The notes: generated from the letters alone by a model not told the origin. Positions 42,345 through 52,805 are shown, numbered from the stretch's first letter. The stretch: DNA of 64,000 nt from Sphingomonas sp. OK281 (GCF_900115295.1 NZ_FOVZ01000001.1:496001-560000); one strand, 5' to 3'. Translations and numbers: made by a program.

Positions 42345-43816
42345 CCGTCTGGCGCCGGCACGGTATCGCGCTGGCGGTCGCGTTCGTCCTGATCCTGCTG
42401 ACCTTCCGCAGCGACGTGCGCGATCTCGTGGAGATCTGGTGGAACAGCACGACCTTCGGGCATTGCCTGTTCATCGGCCCGGTCGTCGCGTGGTTGGTCT
42501 GGCAGCGTCGTACGGAGCTTGGCCAGCTGACACCGACCGGCTGGTGGCCGGGCTTGGCGCTGATCGCGATCGGTGGGTTCGGCTGGCTGATGGGTGACGC
42601 CGCCTCGGTCGGTTTCGCGCGCCAGCTCGGGCTCGTGATGATGCTGCAAGGCGCGGTGGTCACGATCCTCGGTCCCAACGTGGCGCGCGGGCTGCTGTTT
42701 CCGCTCGCCTACGCATTCTTCCTCGTACCGTTCGGCGAAGGCCTCGAACCGCCGTTGCAGACCGTCACGGTCGCAATCGTGATGCCGCTGCTTCACCTTG
42801 TCGGCGTGCCGGCGGTGGTCGACGGCGTGCTGATCCATGCCGGTCGCTATTATTTCGAGGTCGCCGAAGCGTGTTCGGGCGCAAAGTTCGTCATCGCGAT
42901 GGTAGCGTTCGGGGTGCTGGTCGCCAACCTCTGCTTCGTGTCGTGGAAGCGCCGCGCGGTGTTCCTCGTAGTGTCCGTCGTCGTGCCGGTCATCGCCAAC
43001 GGCTTTCGCGCGTTCGGAACGATCTGGGCGGCGGACCTGACGTCGGTCGAGGCCGCGACCGGCCTCGACCATATCGTCTATGGCTGGGTATTCTTCGCGC
43101 TCGTCATGGCGGGCGTGCTGGCGATCGGCTGGCGCTGGTTCGACCGTGCGCCCGACGATCCCGCGTTCGATCTGGCAAAGCTTCAGGCGACACCCCGTCA
43201 CCGCATCGACCTCCCGGTCGCTACCGCGCTCGCGCTTGCCACAGTCGCGGTCTTTCCGCTCTGGAGCGCTGCGATCGCGAGCCGGGCGCAAGTGTTGCCC
43301 GCGCATATCGACCTTCCCGTCATTGCCGGCTGGCACCGCGTTCCGGTCAGCACGCGCGCGCCCTGGATGCCCTATTACCCTGGCGCCGACCATTATCTGT
43401 TCGGTCGCTATGCCGACGCGTCGGGCGCGACCGTCGACATGAGCATCGCCATGTTCGGTAGCCAGCATGAGGGCAAGGAACTGATCGCCTTCGGCACCGG
43501 CGTCCTGCGGCAGGAGGACCGTTGGGTCCGGGTCGAGACCCTACCTTCGATTTCAGGCGGTTCGGCGATGCGCATCACTGCGCCGGGGCCCGTGGAGCGG
43601 ATCGTCGCGACGTGGTACCGGGTCGGCGACGCGACCACGCAGGACGAGACGCTGGTGAAGATCGAGACGATGAAGGCGCGGCTGCTCGGCGGTCCGCAAC
43701 GCGCGGTGGCGATCCACCTGTCCGTCGAGGGTGGCGATCCGCGTCCGATCGCGCGCTTTCTTGCCGCGCTCGGCCCGATCGCGCCGATTGCCGATCACGC
43801 CGCGGGGATGCGCTAG
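42341..43816 (+). CDS. xrtA: Exosortase A fused to an EpsI-type domain
   Basis: 491 residues. The N-terminal part is a polytopic membrane transpeptidase with the exosortase triad Cys178 (EACSG), Arg223 (NGFRAF) and His244 (DHIVYGW). The C-terminal part, from about residue 300, is an EpsI-like periplasmic domain (HIDLPVIAGWHRVPVS, YPGADHYLFGRYAD). Exosortases cleave and anchor PEP-CTERM proteins. No protein with a PEP-CTERM tail was recognised in this window, so its substrates are elsewhere. ATG overlaps the glycosyltransferase stop. Confidence 0.96.
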   Translation: MTVWRRHGIALAVAFVLILLTFRSDVRDLVEIWWNSTTFGHCLFIGPVVAWLVWQRRTELGQLTPTGWWPGLALIAIGGFGWLMGDAASVGFARQLGLVMMLQGAVVTILGPNVARGLLFPLAYAFFLVPFGEGLEPPLQTVTVAIVMPLLHLVGVPAVVDGVLIHAGRYYFEVAEACSGAKFVIAMVAFGVLVANLCFVSWKRRAVFLVVSVVVPVIANGFRAFGTIWAADLTSVEAATGLDHIVYGWVFFALVMAGVLAIGWRWFDRAPDDPAFDLAKLQATPRHRIDLPVATALALATVAVFPLWSAAIASRAQVLPAHIDLPVIAGWHRVPVSTRAPWMPYYPGADHYLFGRYADASGATVDMSIAMFGSQHEGKELIAFGTGVLRQEDRWVRVETLPSISGGSAMRITAPGPVERIVATWYRVGDATTQDETLVKIETMKARLLGGPQRAVAIHLSVEGGDPRPIARFLAALGPIAPIADHAAGMR

Positions 43817-45703
43817 ATGTGCGGGATTGCCGGGATCTTCCATCCGGGTACGCCCAAGCCGGTCGACCCCAACCGCGTCCACGCGATGATCGCCGCATTG
43901 GCGCATCGCGGGCCCGACGGCGACGGCATCTGGACCGCGCCGGGCGTTGGTCTCGGCCACCGCCGGCTGTCGATCATCGACCTCGAAGGCTCGCCGCAGC
44001 CGATGTCGGACGGCTCGCTGACGATCACCTACAATGGCGAAGTGTATAATTTCGCCGAGTTGCGCGACGAACTGATCGCAAAGGGCGCGATCTTCCGTAC
44101 CGCGGGCGATACCGAAGTGCTGCTCCACGCGTGGCGCGCGTGGGGGCCGTCGATGCTCGACCGGCTGAACGGCATGTTCGCGTTCGGGATCCACGATTCC
44201 GCCGCGCACACGCTGTTCCTCGCGCGCGACCGGATGGGCGTGAAACCGCTATATTATGTCGAACTCGCGGACGGTTCGCTCGCCTTCGCCTCGGAACTGA
44301 AGGGTTTGCTTGCGCACCCGCAACTCCGGCGCGTGCCCAATCTCCACGCCGTCGAGGATTACCTGGCGCTGGGCTACGTCCCCGACGATTCCTGTATGGT
44401 CGCTGGCGTGAAGAAGCTGGCGGCGGGGCATTTCCTGCTGGTCGAGCGTGGCCGTGCGGTGCCGCAACCGCGCAAATGGTGGGACATCGATTTCTCCAAC
44501 CGCGCGACCGGGTCCGCCAAGGCGCTCGGCGAGGAACTGGTCGACCGGATGCGCGCGGGCGTGCGCTCGCGGATGGTCGCCGACGTGCCGCTCGGCGCGT
44601 TCCTGTCGGGCGGGGTAGACAGCTCGGCGGTCGTCGCGCTGATGGCCGAGGCGAGCCCCAAGGCGGTCCGTACCTGCACGATCGGATTCGACGAAGCGGG
44701 GCACGACGAGCGCGGGTTTGCAACCAGTGTCGCGCGCCGATTCGCCACCGATCACCGCGAGCGCGTCGTCCAGTCGGGCGACGTCTCGCTGATCGACACC
44801 CTCGTCGCGAGCTTCGACGAACCCTTCGCCGACGCGTCCGCGCTGGCGACGTACCAGGTCTGCGCGCTGGCCCGCGAAAGCGTCACCGTCGCGCTGTCGG
44901 GCGACGGCGCGGACGAAGCATTGGCCGGCTATCGTCGCTACAAGTTCCAGTCGGTGGAAGAGCGCGTTCGCGGCCTGCTTCCGGCACATCTGCGCGCGGA
45001 CGTGTTCGGCGCACTGGGCCGTTGGTATCCGAAGGCCGACTGGGCACCACGTCCGCTGCGCGCGAAGTCGACGTTGCTCGCGCTCGCGCAGGGCGGGGGG
45101 GAGGCGTATGCGCGATCGGTCGGCGTCACCACGCCCGAGGTACGCGCGCATCTCTTCGCGCCGAGTGCGCGCGCTGCACTCGGTGGCTATCGCGCTGAGG
45201 ATCGCTATGTCGCGACGATGGCGAACGCGCCGGCGCGCGACGCGATCGACCGTGCGCAATATGCGGACATCAAGCACTGGCTTCCCGGCGACATCCTGAC
45301 CAAGGTCGATCGGACCAGCATGGCGGTCGGGCTGGAAGCGCGCGAGCCGTTGCTCGATCATCGCCTGATCGAGTTCTGCGCGACGCTGCCGGCGAACATG
45401 CGGTTGCGGCACGGCGAGGGCAAATGGCTGATGAAGAAGGCGATGGAGCCGTATCTGCCGCGCGAGATCCTCTATCGGCAGAAGATGGGCTTCGTGACGC
45501 CGATCAGCGCGTGGTTCCGCGAGGCGCTTGCGGGGGAGGCCTCCGCGCTGGCGAAGTCTCGTACGCTCGGTGAGACGGGGTGGTTCGACATGCCCACGAT
45601 CGCGCGGATCGCCGACGAACACCGGATGGGCCGGGTCGAGCACGGCCGGACCTTGTGGCAGTTCGTGATGCTGGAGCGCTCGATGAAGCGGATGTTCGGG
45701 TAG
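43817..45703 (+). CDS. XrtA-associated amidotransferase (asparagine-synthase-like)
   Basis: 628 residues. N-terminal class II glutaminase domain with the nucleophile Cys2 (MCGIAGIFHPG); C-terminal asparagine synthetase domain with the PP-loop SGGVDSSAV (about 257-265). It amidates a carboxylate on an unknown substrate. Within this locus, a sugar acid or a carrier-bound acid from the ligase/decarboxylase branch is plausible. It directly abuts xrtA. Confidence 0.95.
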   Translation: MCGIAGIFHPGTPKPVDPNRVHAMIAALAHRGPDGDGIWTAPGVGLGHRRLSIIDLEGSPQPMSDGSLTITYNGEVYNFAELRDELIAKGAIFRTAGDTEVLLHAWRAWGPSMLDRLNGMFAFGIHDSAAHTLFLARDRMGVKPLYYVELADGSLAFASELKGLLAHPQLRRVPNLHAVEDYLALGYVPDDSCMVAGVKKLAAGHFLLVERGRAVPQPRKWWDIDFSNRATGSAKALGEELVDRMRAGVRSRMVADVPLGAFLSGGVDSSAVVALMAEASPKAVRTCTIGFDEAGHDERGFATSVARRFATDHRERVVQSGDVSLIDTLVASFDEPFADASALATYQVCALARESVTVALSGDGADEALAGYRRYKFQSVEERVRGLLPAHLRADVFGALGRWYPKADWAPRPLRAKSTLLALAQGGGEAYARSVGVTTPEVRAHLFAPSARAALGGYRAEDRYVATMANAPARDAIDRAQYADIKHWLPGDILTKVDRTSMAVGLEAREPLLDHRLIEFCATLPANMRLRHGEGKWLMKKAMEPYLPREILYRQKMGFVTPISAWFREALAGEASALAKSRTLGETGWFDMPTIARIADEHRMGRVEHGRTLWQFVMLERSMKRMFG

Positions 45704-45710
45704 CTCCTGA

Positions 45711-45830
45711 TCCTCCCCCGCCAGGGGGAGGTGGCGCGAAGCGACGGAGGGGGAGGACATGGAACCAGCGTTTCGCGTGCCTCCCCCTCCGTCTGGCGAG
45801 TGCCAGCCACCCCCCCTTGCGGGAGAGGAT
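45711..45830. repeat. Palindromic repeat family C
   Basis: CCTCCCCC-GCCA-GGGGGAGGTGGC at the left, a second hairpin GGAGGGGGAGGAC facing CCTCCCCCTCCGTC in the core, and a degenerate right end. A better-preserved copy is at 49443-49564. It ends 6 bp before the fhs stop, between convergent genes. Confidence 0.88.
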
Positions 45831-45836
45831 TTAGCC

Positions 45837-47507
45837 TTAGAACAACCCTTCGATCAGGCCGTCGTTAGTGAGCCGGATCGCTTCTGCCGCCGGTACGCGC
45901 GGGAGGCCCGGCATCGTCATGATCTCGCCGCAGATTGCCACCACGAACCCGGCGCCTGCCGCGAGGCGTACTTCACGTACCGGTACGATATGCCCGGTCG
46001 GCGCACCGAGCAGCGCGGGATCGGTCGAGAAGCTGTACTGCGTCTTGGCGAGGCAGACGGGGAGGTGGCCATAGCCCGCATCCTGCCAGCGCTTGAGTTG
46101 CGCCAGCACGCTCGGCTCGGCGACCGCGTGTTCTGCGCGGTAGATGCGGCGGGCTACGGTGTCGATCTTGTCGAACAACGACAGTTCGTCGCCATAGATC
46201 GGTGCGAAGCCGCCACCATGTGTCTCGCAGATCTCGGCGACCGCGTCGGCCAGTTCGACCGCGCCCGCGCCGCCCTCGGCCCAATGCCGGCAGAGGATCG
46301 CGCGCGAACCGTGCTGCGCGGCGGCCTCCACGATAGCTGCAATTTCCGCGTCGCTGTCGGTGTAGAAATGGTTGATCGCGACGATCGCGGGGACGCCGAA
46401 CTGGCGAATGTTCTCGATGTGACGGACGAGGTTGACCGCACCCTTGCGGACCGCCTCGACATTCTCGTGCGCAAGATCGGCCTTGGCGACGCCGCCGTTC
46501 ATCTTGAGTGCGCGGGCGGTGGCGACGATCACGACGGCGTCGGGGGAGAGCCCCGCCTGGCGGCACTTGATGTCAAAGAACTTCTCCGCGCCGAGGTCCG
46601 CACCGAAGCCGGCTTCGGTGACCACGTAGTCGCCGAGCGACAGGGCGGCGCGTGTGGCGATCACCGAGTTGCAGCCATGCGCGATGTTGGCGAACGGGCC
46701 GCCGTGCAGGAACGCGGGCGTGCCTTCCAGCGACTGGACGAGGTTGGGGTTGATCGCCTCCGCCAGCAGCACCGCCATCGCGCCATCGGCCTTGAGGTCG
46801 CGCGCGGTGATCGGTTGGCGGTCGCGGGTATACGCGACGACGATATCGCCGAGCCTACGCTCCATGTCGGCGAGGTCGTTGGCAAGACAGAGGATCGCCA
46901 TCACTTCGGAGGCGACGGTGATGTCGAAGCCCGATTCGCGCGGATAGCCGTTGGCGACGCCGCCGATCGACTGGACGATGTCACGAAGCGCGCGGTCGTT
47001 CATGTCAAGCACGCGGCGCCAGACCACGCGGCGGACGTCGATCTGGAGCGCGTTGCCCCAATGGATGTGGTTGTCGATCATCGCTGCGAGCAGGTTGTGC
47101 GCGGCGGTGATCGCGTGGAAATCGCCGGTGAAATGAAGGTTGATATCCTCCATCGGCGCGACCTGCGCACGACCGCCACCCGTCGCGCCGCCCTTGGTGC
47201 CGAAACACGGCCCGAGCGAGGGTTCGCGCAATGCCAGCACCGCGTTCCGTCCGGTATGGCGCAATGCATCGGCGAGGCCGATCGAGGTGGTGGTCTTGCC
47301 TTCGCCAGCCGGAGTCGGGTTGATCGCGGTGACTAGGATCAGGCGTCCGCCCTTGCCCTTCTCGCGCGTTTGAAGCCAGTCGAGCGAAATCTTCGCCTTG
47401 AACCGTCCATAGGGCTCGATCGCCGTATCCGGAATGCCGAGGCTGTCGGCGATGGCGGCGATGGGGCGCAGGGCGACGCTGCGGGCGATGGCGATATCGG
47501 TATCCAT
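45837..47507 (-). CDS. fhs: Formate-tetrahydrofolate ligase
   Basis: ATP-dependent synthesis of 10-formyl-THF, 556 aa. P-loop [14 protein letters not shown], then [20 protein letters not shown], and [19 protein letters not shown], all hallmark blocks. It links formate to one-carbon metabolism, which is notable with the formate-dehydrogenase-like genes at 20-27 kb. Divergent from isocitrate lyase. Confidence 0.97.
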   Translation of the reverse strand: MDTDIAIARSVALRPIAAIADSLGIPDTAIEPYGRFKAKISLDWLQTREKGKGGRLILVTAINPTPAGEGKTTTSIGLADALRHTGRNAVLALREPSLGPCFGTKGGATGGGRAQVAPMEDINLHFTGDFHAITAAHNLLAAMIDNHIHWGNALQIDVRRVVWRRVLDMNDRALRDIVQSIGGVANGYPRESGFDITVASEVMAILCLANDLADMERRLGDIVVAYTRDRQPITARDLKADGAMAVLLAEAINPNLVQSLEGTPAFLHGGPFANIAHGCNSVIATRAALSLGDYVVTEAGFGADLGAEKFFDIKCRQAGLSPDAVVIVATARALKMNGGVAKADLAHENVEAVRKGAVNLVRHIENIRQFGVPAIVAINHFYTDSDAEIAAIVEAAAQHGSRAILCRHWAEGGAGAVELADAVAEICETHGGGFAPIYGDELSLFDKIDTVARRIYRAEHAVAEPSVLAQLKRWQDAGYGHLPVCLAKTQYSFSTDPALLGAPTGHIVPVREVRLAAGAGFVVAICGEIMTMPGLPRVPAAEAIRLTNDGLIEGLF

Positions 47508-47577
47508 CTCGAACGCCTAGCCGTGGAACGATGCGCTTTCCAGCCGATCACAAATAACCCGGCATGACCCTGTCACT

Positions 47578-47665
47578 TTGTTGACAGATCGACAGAGAAC
47601 TTGCCGCCGCGATGACAGCGATACCTGCTTTCCCAGCGTTAATCGTCGGGATGTCCTGTCAACAA
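47578..47665. promoter_or_regulatory. Inverted pair of decamers upstream of aceA
   Basis: TTGTTGACAG at 47578-47587 and its exact reverse complement CTGTCAACAA at 47656-47665, 68 bp apart, in the fhs-aceA divergent spacer and ending 38 bp before the aceA start. A nearby CTGTCA (about 47570-47575) adds a third half-site. This suggests looped binding by a dimeric regulator, or a promoter region shared by both genes. Confidence 0.45.
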
Positions 47666-47703
47666 CCGTACACGACGATCAACGCAGCAGCGAAGGATCG
47701 CCC

Positions 47704-49299
47704 GTGACCTACCAGACGCACATCGCCCAGTTGACCAACCTCATCGCCGACCAGAACGGCACCTGGGACGCGATCTCGCCCGAATCGGTTGCGCGGATGC
47801 GGCTCCAGAACCGGTTCACCACCGGGCTCGACATCGCGCGCTACACCGCGGCAATCATGCGGAAGGACATGGCGGCCTATGACGCCGATCCGACGAACTA
47901 CACGCAGTCGCTGGGGTGCTGGCACGGGTTCATCGCGCAGCAGAAGATGATCAGCATCAAGAAGCATTTCGGCACGACCGACCGCCGGTATCTGTATCTT
48001 TCGGGCTGGATGGTTGCGGCGATGCGGAGCGAATTCGGCCCGCTGCCTGACCAGTCGATGCACGAGAAGACCAGCGTGCCTGCGCTTATCGAGGAGCTCT
48101 ACACCTTTCTCCGTCAGGCCGATGCACGCGAGCTCGGCATGATGTTCCGCGACGTCGATGCCGCGCGCGCCGCGGGCAACGCGATCGAGGAGCAGCGCCT
48201 GCTGAACGCGATCGAGAACCACCAGACGCACGTCGTGCCGATCATCGCCGATATCGATGCGGGCTTCGGCAATGCGGAAGCGACCTACCTGCTCGCGCGG
48301 AAGATGATCGAGGCGGGGGCCTGCGCGCTCCAGATCGAGAACCAGGTCAGCGACGAGAAGCAGTGCGGTCACCAGGACGGCAAGGTCACCGTGCCGCACG
48401 AGGACTTCCTCGCGAAGGTTCGCGCGTGCCGCTACGCGTTTCTCGAACTCGGCGTCGAGGATGGGATCATCGTCACGCGCACCGACTCGCTGGGCGCCGG
48501 CCTCACCAAGCAGATCGCGGTCAGCAAGGAAGCGGGCGACCTTGGCGACCAGTATAACTCGTACCTCGATTGCGAGGAGATCGATCCGGTGACCGCGCAA
48601 AACGGCGACGTCATCCTGAACCGCGACGGCAAGCTGCTTCGGCCGAAGCGCCTGCCGTCGAACCTGTTCCAGTTCCGCGCGGGGACCGGCGAGGATCGCT
48701 GCGTCATGGACTGCATCGCGTCGCTACAGAACGGTGCCGACCTGCTGTGGATCGAGACCGAGAAGCCGCATATCGAGCAGATCGCCGGCATGGTCGACCG
48801 CATCCGCGAGGTCGTGCCGAACGCAAAGCTCGTCTACAACAACTCGCCGAGCTTCAACTGGACGCTGAACTTCCGCCAGCAGGTGTTCGATGCCTGGTCA
48901 ACTGCCGGGGAGGACGTCTCCACCTATGATCGCGCGCGGCTTATGAGCGTCGATTACGATGGCACCAAGCTCGCGGACGAAGCCGACGAACGCATCCGCA
49001 CATTCCAGGCGGATTCGGCGAAGCGGGCGGGGATCTTCCACCATTTGATCACGCTGCCGACGTATCACACGGCGGCGCTTTCGACCGACAATCTCGCCAA
49101 GGAGTATTTCGGCGACGCGGGGATGCTCGGTTATGTGAAGGGCGTGCAGCGCAAGGAAATCCGCGAGGGCATCGCCTGCGTGAAGCACCAGAACATGTCT
49201 GGCTCGGATCTTGGCGACGACCATAAGGAGTATTTCGCGGGTGAGGCTGCGCTGAAGGCTGGGGGAGCGCATAATACGATGAACCAGTTCGCAGCGTGA
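47704..49299 (+). CDS. aceA: Isocitrate lyase, long form
   Basis: Glyoxylate-shunt enzyme that splits isocitrate to succinate and glyoxylate, 531 aa. The catalytic loop is KQCGH with Cys221, the metal-binding part is IADIDAGFGNAEATY, and VYNNSPSFNW is the substrate block. The length matches the ~530-residue subclass. The GTG at 47704 has AAGGA 7 bp upstream; a longer reading into the spacer adds non-family residues. No malate synthase gene is in the window. Confidence 0.96.
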   Translation: MTYQTHIAQLTNLIADQNGTWDAISPESVARMRLQNRFTTGLDIARYTAAIMRKDMAAYDADPTNYTQSLGCWHGFIAQQKMISIKKHFGTTDRRYLYLSGWMVAAMRSEFGPLPDQSMHEKTSVPALIEELYTFLRQADARELGMMFRDVDAARAAGNAIEEQRLLNAIENHQTHVVPIIADIDAGFGNAEATYLLARKMIEAGACALQIENQVSDEKQCGHQDGKVTVPHEDFLAKVRACRYAFLELGVEDGIIVTRTDSLGAGLTKQIAVSKEAGDLGDQYNSYLDCEEIDPVTAQNGDVILNRDGKLLRPKRLPSNLFQFRAGTGEDRCVMDCIASLQNGADLLWIETEKPHIEQIAGMVDRIREVVPNAKLVYNNSPSFNWTLNFRQQVFDAWSTAGEDVSTYDRARLMSVDYDGTKLADEADERIRTFQADSAKRAGIFHHLITLPTYHTAALSTDNLAKEYFGDAGMLGYVKGVQRKEIREGIACVKHQNMSGSDLGDDHKEYFAGEAALKAGGAHNTMNQFAA

Positions 49300-49306
49300 T
49301 GCAGCA

Positions 49307-49389
49307 GGCGGAGCGAAAGCTCCGCCGCGACCGCATCACGCCCGGCCGGCGGGGCCAAAAGCCCCGTCCGACGACGCGGCTTTGCCGCG
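49307..49389. terminator. Three consecutive hairpins after aceA
   Basis: GGCGGAGC-GAAA-GCTCCGCC (49307-49326), CGGGGC-CAAAA-GCCCCG (49350-49366) and CGCGGC-TTT-GCCGCG (49375-49389) are all perfect. The first has a GNRA loop. There is no T-run. They may terminate aceA or protect its 3' end. Confidence 0.65.
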
Positions 49390-49442
49390 GCACGTAGCTT
49401 AGTATCGAAGAATACTCCTGACGAACATTTGCATCCGGCCAA

Positions 49443-49564
49443 TCCTCCCCCGCCAGGGGGAGGTGTCGCCGAAGGTGACGGAGGGGGAGGACACGGAACA
49501 TCGGTCACCTTACCCTCCCCCTCCGTCAGGCTACGCCTGCCACCTCCCCCTGGCGGGGGAGGAT
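49443..49564. repeat. Palindromic repeat family C
   Basis: TCCTCCCCCGCCAGGGGGAGG at the left, the inverse at the right, and an inner pair GACGGAGGGGGAGGAC against CCCTCCCCCTCCGTC. It separates aceA from the convergent sensor kinase gene. Confidence 0.92.
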
Positions 49565-49584
49565 CGTTAAACTGCCGACCAATT

Positions 49585-52500
49585 TCACTCCGCCGGGTCC
49601 CATCGGTCCGCCGCAAGCGGTTCCGCCAGCGCCGTCTCACCCAGCGATGCCAGCACCGCAGCTGTCAGAGCGTCGAGCCCATACGGCTTCTCCAGCATGA
49701 TCGCATCCGTATCGCCCTGAACCGACGCGGTATCGCCGCTCGCGAAGACGATCCCTACACCCGGTCGCAGCGCGCGCGCAGTGCGGGCGAAGTCCGGGCC
49801 CGATACGCCGGGGAGGTTGATGTCGGTCACCAGCGCGTCGATCGGCACGGTCTGAAGCGCGGTCATCGCGTCCTCCGCACTGGCGGCATCCACCACCACG
49901 AAGCCGCTGCCTTGCAGCATCTCGGCAGTGTTCGCGCGGATCATCTCATCGTCCTCGACCAGCAGGACGGTGCGCCGTGCCGACGCGTCCAGCCGTCGAT
50001 CCGCCTCGATCCGCGCGTCGCGAGCAACCTTGGCGGCTGGAGAATCGCCGCGCTGCCGATTGGCCAGCACTTCGCGGAATTTCCGCGCCAGCGCCTCACG
50101 CGAATACGGCTTCGACAACAGGTCGACGCCGGCATCGAGCTTGCCGCCGTGCACGATCGAGTTCTCGGTATAGCCCGATGTGAACAGCACCACGAGATTG
50201 GGCAGCCGCTCCTTCGCCTTGCGCGCCAGTTCCGGACTTTTGAGGGTTCCGGGCATCACAACGTCAGTGAACAGGATGTCGATCGGCACGCCGCTCTCGA
50301 CCACGTTGAGCGCGCTGGCGGCGTCGACCGACTTCAGCACGCTGTAGCCGAGATCGGTCAGCAGTTCGACGACGGTGGTGCGGACCTCGTCGTCATCCTC
50401 GACCACCAGCACCGTTTCCGTGCCGCCGCAGATCGGCCCCGCATCCGCGACGACCTCGACGTCCTCGCTCTCCATCGCGCGCGGCAGATAGAGCTTGATC
50501 GTGGTGCCTTCACCGACCTCAGAATAAATCTTCACATGGCCGCCGGACTGTTTGACGAAGCCGTAGACCATCGACAGGCCGAGGCCCGAGCCCTTGCCTT
50601 CGCTCTTGGTCGAGAAGAACGGCTCGAACACCTTTTCGATGATTTCCGGGCTCATGCCGCTGCCGGTGTCGGACACCGCAAGGAGGACGTATTGCCCGGC
50701 TTCGACCTCCTCGTGGCTGCGCGCATAGGCATCGTCGAGATGCGCTTTGCCGAGTTCGATGGTGAGCTTGCCCTGGCCCTCCATCGCGTCGCGCGCGTTG
50801 ATCGCGAGGTTGAGCAGCGCGTTCTCGATCTGCGCAGGGTCGATGAAGGTGTTCCAGAGGCCACCGCCGACCACGGTCTCGATCTCGACGCCTTCGCCGA
50901 TCGCGCGGCGCAGCATGTCGTCCATCCCGCGCACGAACCGCGTGACGTTGACGACCTTGGGCTCGAGCGCCTGGCGACGCCCGAACGCGAGCAACTGCGA
51001 CGCAAGCTTCGACCCGCGCGTGACGCCGGCCATCGCGTTGGCGACCCAGCGCTCCGCACGCTCGTTCCCGGCGAGGTTCTTGCCGAGCAGCTGGAGATTG
51101 CCCGAGACGACCTGGAGCAGATTGTTGAAGTCGTGCGCGACGCCGCCGGTGAGCTTGCCGACCGTCTCCATCTTCTGCGACTGCGCGAGCTTGGCCTCGG
51201 CCTCGCGGCGCTCGCCGATCTCGGCGATGACGCGCGCCTCCAGCGTTTCGTTGAGCTGGCGGAGTTGGTCCTCGGCACGCTCGCGGTGGCGAACCTGGCG
51301 GGCGAGCGCTTCGGCCTGTTCGCGCAGGGCGGCTTCGGCGGCGCGCTGGTGCGTGATGTCGGTGTGGACGCCAACCCACTCGATGACTTCGCCCGCCGAA
51401 TCGAGGATTGGCAGGCTACGGACCGCGAAGGTGCGCCACGTACCGCAATGGCGGCGGACGCGGTGTTCGAACACGAACATCGACTTGTTCAGGACGGCGG
51501 TGGTCCACGCCTTGATCGTCGATGCGACGTCGTCGGGGTGGATCGCGTCGGCCCAGCCGAAATTCTGGTATTCGTCGATCGACTGGCCGGTAAGCGTCGC
51601 CCAGCCGGGTTGCTCGCCGATCATCCGGCCGTCGGGGCTGTTGGTCCAGAGCACGCCGTGGACCGCGTCCATCGCGGTGCGGAAGCGGCCGTTACTGATG
51701 CCGAGCGCAGCCTCACGCTCGGCGCGGTCCTCGACGTCGATCCCGAGCACGTAGATGCCGGCGACCGAGCCGTCCGCCTGAACATGCGGAACATAGCGGA
51801 ATTCGGAGCGGCGCGGGCGGCCGTCGCGGTGCGGGAAGACGGTCTGTGCGATGAAGCTCTCGCCCGCCAGCGCGCGCTCGAACGAGGGGCGGCGATCCTG
51901 GTAGACCGTGTCGCCGAGCACCTCGCGGACGGGCCTGCCGATCATCGACTCGGGCGCGACCCCGAGCCACTCGTCATATTGCGCGTTGGCGAGACGGTAG
52001 ACGTGGTCGCGATCGATGTACGAGATCAGCATCGGCACGGCGTCAGTGACGCGGCGCAGTTCGGCTTCGCTGGCAGCGAGCCGGTGCTCGGCTTCGATGC
52101 GACCGCTATTGTCGACCATCGTGCACAGGACGCCGCCGACCGTACCGCCGGCGCAGTAGACGGGCGTATAGAACAGATCGAGCGTCAGCGTTTCGGGGCC
52201 TTCGGGGCGCTGGAACAGGATCGGCTGGTCGCGATAGGCGACGGTCTCTCCGCGGAAGCCCGCTTCGAGGACCGCGCGGTTCCAGTCCCACACCTCGGGG
52301 AAGGCGGTCGCAACCGGGCTGCCGAGCGCGGCGGGGTGGCGGTCTCCTGCGACGGCGCGGTAGCTGTCGTTGTAGAGCATGATGTGTTCAGGGCCCCACA
52401 TCACGACCTTGGCGACGGGTGAGTTGAGGATGTTGGCGAGCGTGACGCGGAGTTCGGCGGGCCACGAGTCGATCGGGCCGAGCGAGGTCGCGCTCCAGTC

Positions 52501-52707
52501 ACGCTGGCGGACGAGCATCCCGCATTCGCCGCCGCCGATCAGGATTTCCGCTGGTGCGGCCAAGGCAGCGTCGCGGTCGCGCATCTGTTGGAGCGCGGTG
52601 CGGACGATGGCGGCGGCGTCGCCGTGCCCTCCGTCGGTCAATTCGTCGATGTAGCTGCCGAGGTCTGCGGGCAGGGAAATGGTGCGCGACGAGTCAGGCG
52701 TTGTCAT
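49585..52707 (-). CDS. Hybrid sensor histidine kinase with ParD-like N-terminus and two receiver domains
   Basis: 1040 residues, no membrane segment seen. Order: residues about 8-50 resemble a ParD/CopG ribbon-helix-helix unit ([15 protein letters not shown] then [19 protein letters not shown]); three PAS-type sensor domains (about 55-200, 215-335, 345-465); a coiled-coil linker; HisKA with GGVAHDFNN (phospho-His525); HATPase with N-box [11 protein letters not shown] and G-box [12 protein letters not shown]; receiver 1 (Asp815 in FTDVVMPG); receiver 2 (Asp962 in VTDINLPG). No separate regulator gene is adjacent, so output is unclear. The start ATG at 52707 is needed to include the ParD-like part. 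Confidence 0.92.
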   Translation of the reverse strand: MTTPDSSRTISLPADLGSYIDELTDGGHGDAAAIVRTALQQMRDRDAALAAPAEILIGGGECGMLVRQRDWSATSLGPIDSWPAELRVTLANILNSPVAKVVMWGPEHIMLYNDSYRAVAGDRHPAALGSPVATAFPEVWDWNRAVLEAGFRGETVAYRDQPILFQRPEGPETLTLDLFYTPVYCAGGTVGGVLCTMVDNSGRIEAEHRLAASEAELRRVTDAVPMLISYIDRDHVYRLANAQYDEWLGVAPESMIGRPVREVLGDTVYQDRRPSFERALAGESFIAQTVFPHRDGRPRRSEFRYVPHVQADGSVAGIYVLGIDVEDRAEREAALGISNGRFRTAMDAVHGVLWTNSPDGRMIGEQPGWATLTGQSIDEYQNFGWADAIHPDDVASTIKAWTTAVLNKSMFVFEHRVRRHCGTWRTFAVRSLPILDSAGEVIEWVGVHTDITHQRAAEAALREQAEALARQVRHRERAEDQLRQLNETLEARVIAEIGERREAEAKLAQSQKMETVGKLTGGVAHDFNNLLQVVSGNLQLLGKNLAGNERAERWVANAMAGVTRGSKLASQLLAFGRRQALEPKVVNVTRFVRGMDDMLRRAIGEGVEIETVVGGGLWNTFIDPAQIENALLNLAINARDAMEGQGKLTIELGKAHLDDAYARSHEEVEAGQYVLLAVSDTGSGMSPEIIEKVFEPFFSTKSEGKGSGLGLSMVYGFVKQSGGHVKIYSEVGEGTTIKLYLPRAMESEDVEVVADAGPICGGTETVLVVEDDDEVRTTVVELLTDLGYSVLKSVDAASALNVVESGVPIDILFTDVVMPGTLKSPELARKAKERLPNLVVLFTSGYTENSIVHGGKLDAGVDLLSKPYSREALARKFREVLANRQRGDSPAAKVARDARIEADRRLDASARRTVLLVEDDEMIRANTAEMLQGSGFVVVDAASAEDAMTALQTVPIDALVTDINLPGVSGPDFARTARALRPGVGIVFASGDTASVQGDTDAIMLEKPYGLDALTAAVLASLGETALAEPLAADRWDPAE

Positions 52708-52805
52708 GCCGGACTAGTGGATATGCGGCGCTCGGCTGTCAATGATTAGGGGTGTGGGGGAGGGGATGAGGCGGATTTGCCATCCATCCCGTCATAGCCT
52801 CCTAG

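Noticed and set aside
45711..49564. The two C repeats flanking fhs and aceA as ends of a composite transposon
   Set aside because: No transposase gene lies between them, the enclosed genes are core metabolism, and the same family type occurs as isolated intergenic elements elsewhere in the window.
49429..52422. A 997-residue open frame opposite the hybrid kinase
   Set aside because: Antisense shadow of a long high-GC gene; it shows no domain and begins in a palindromic repeat.
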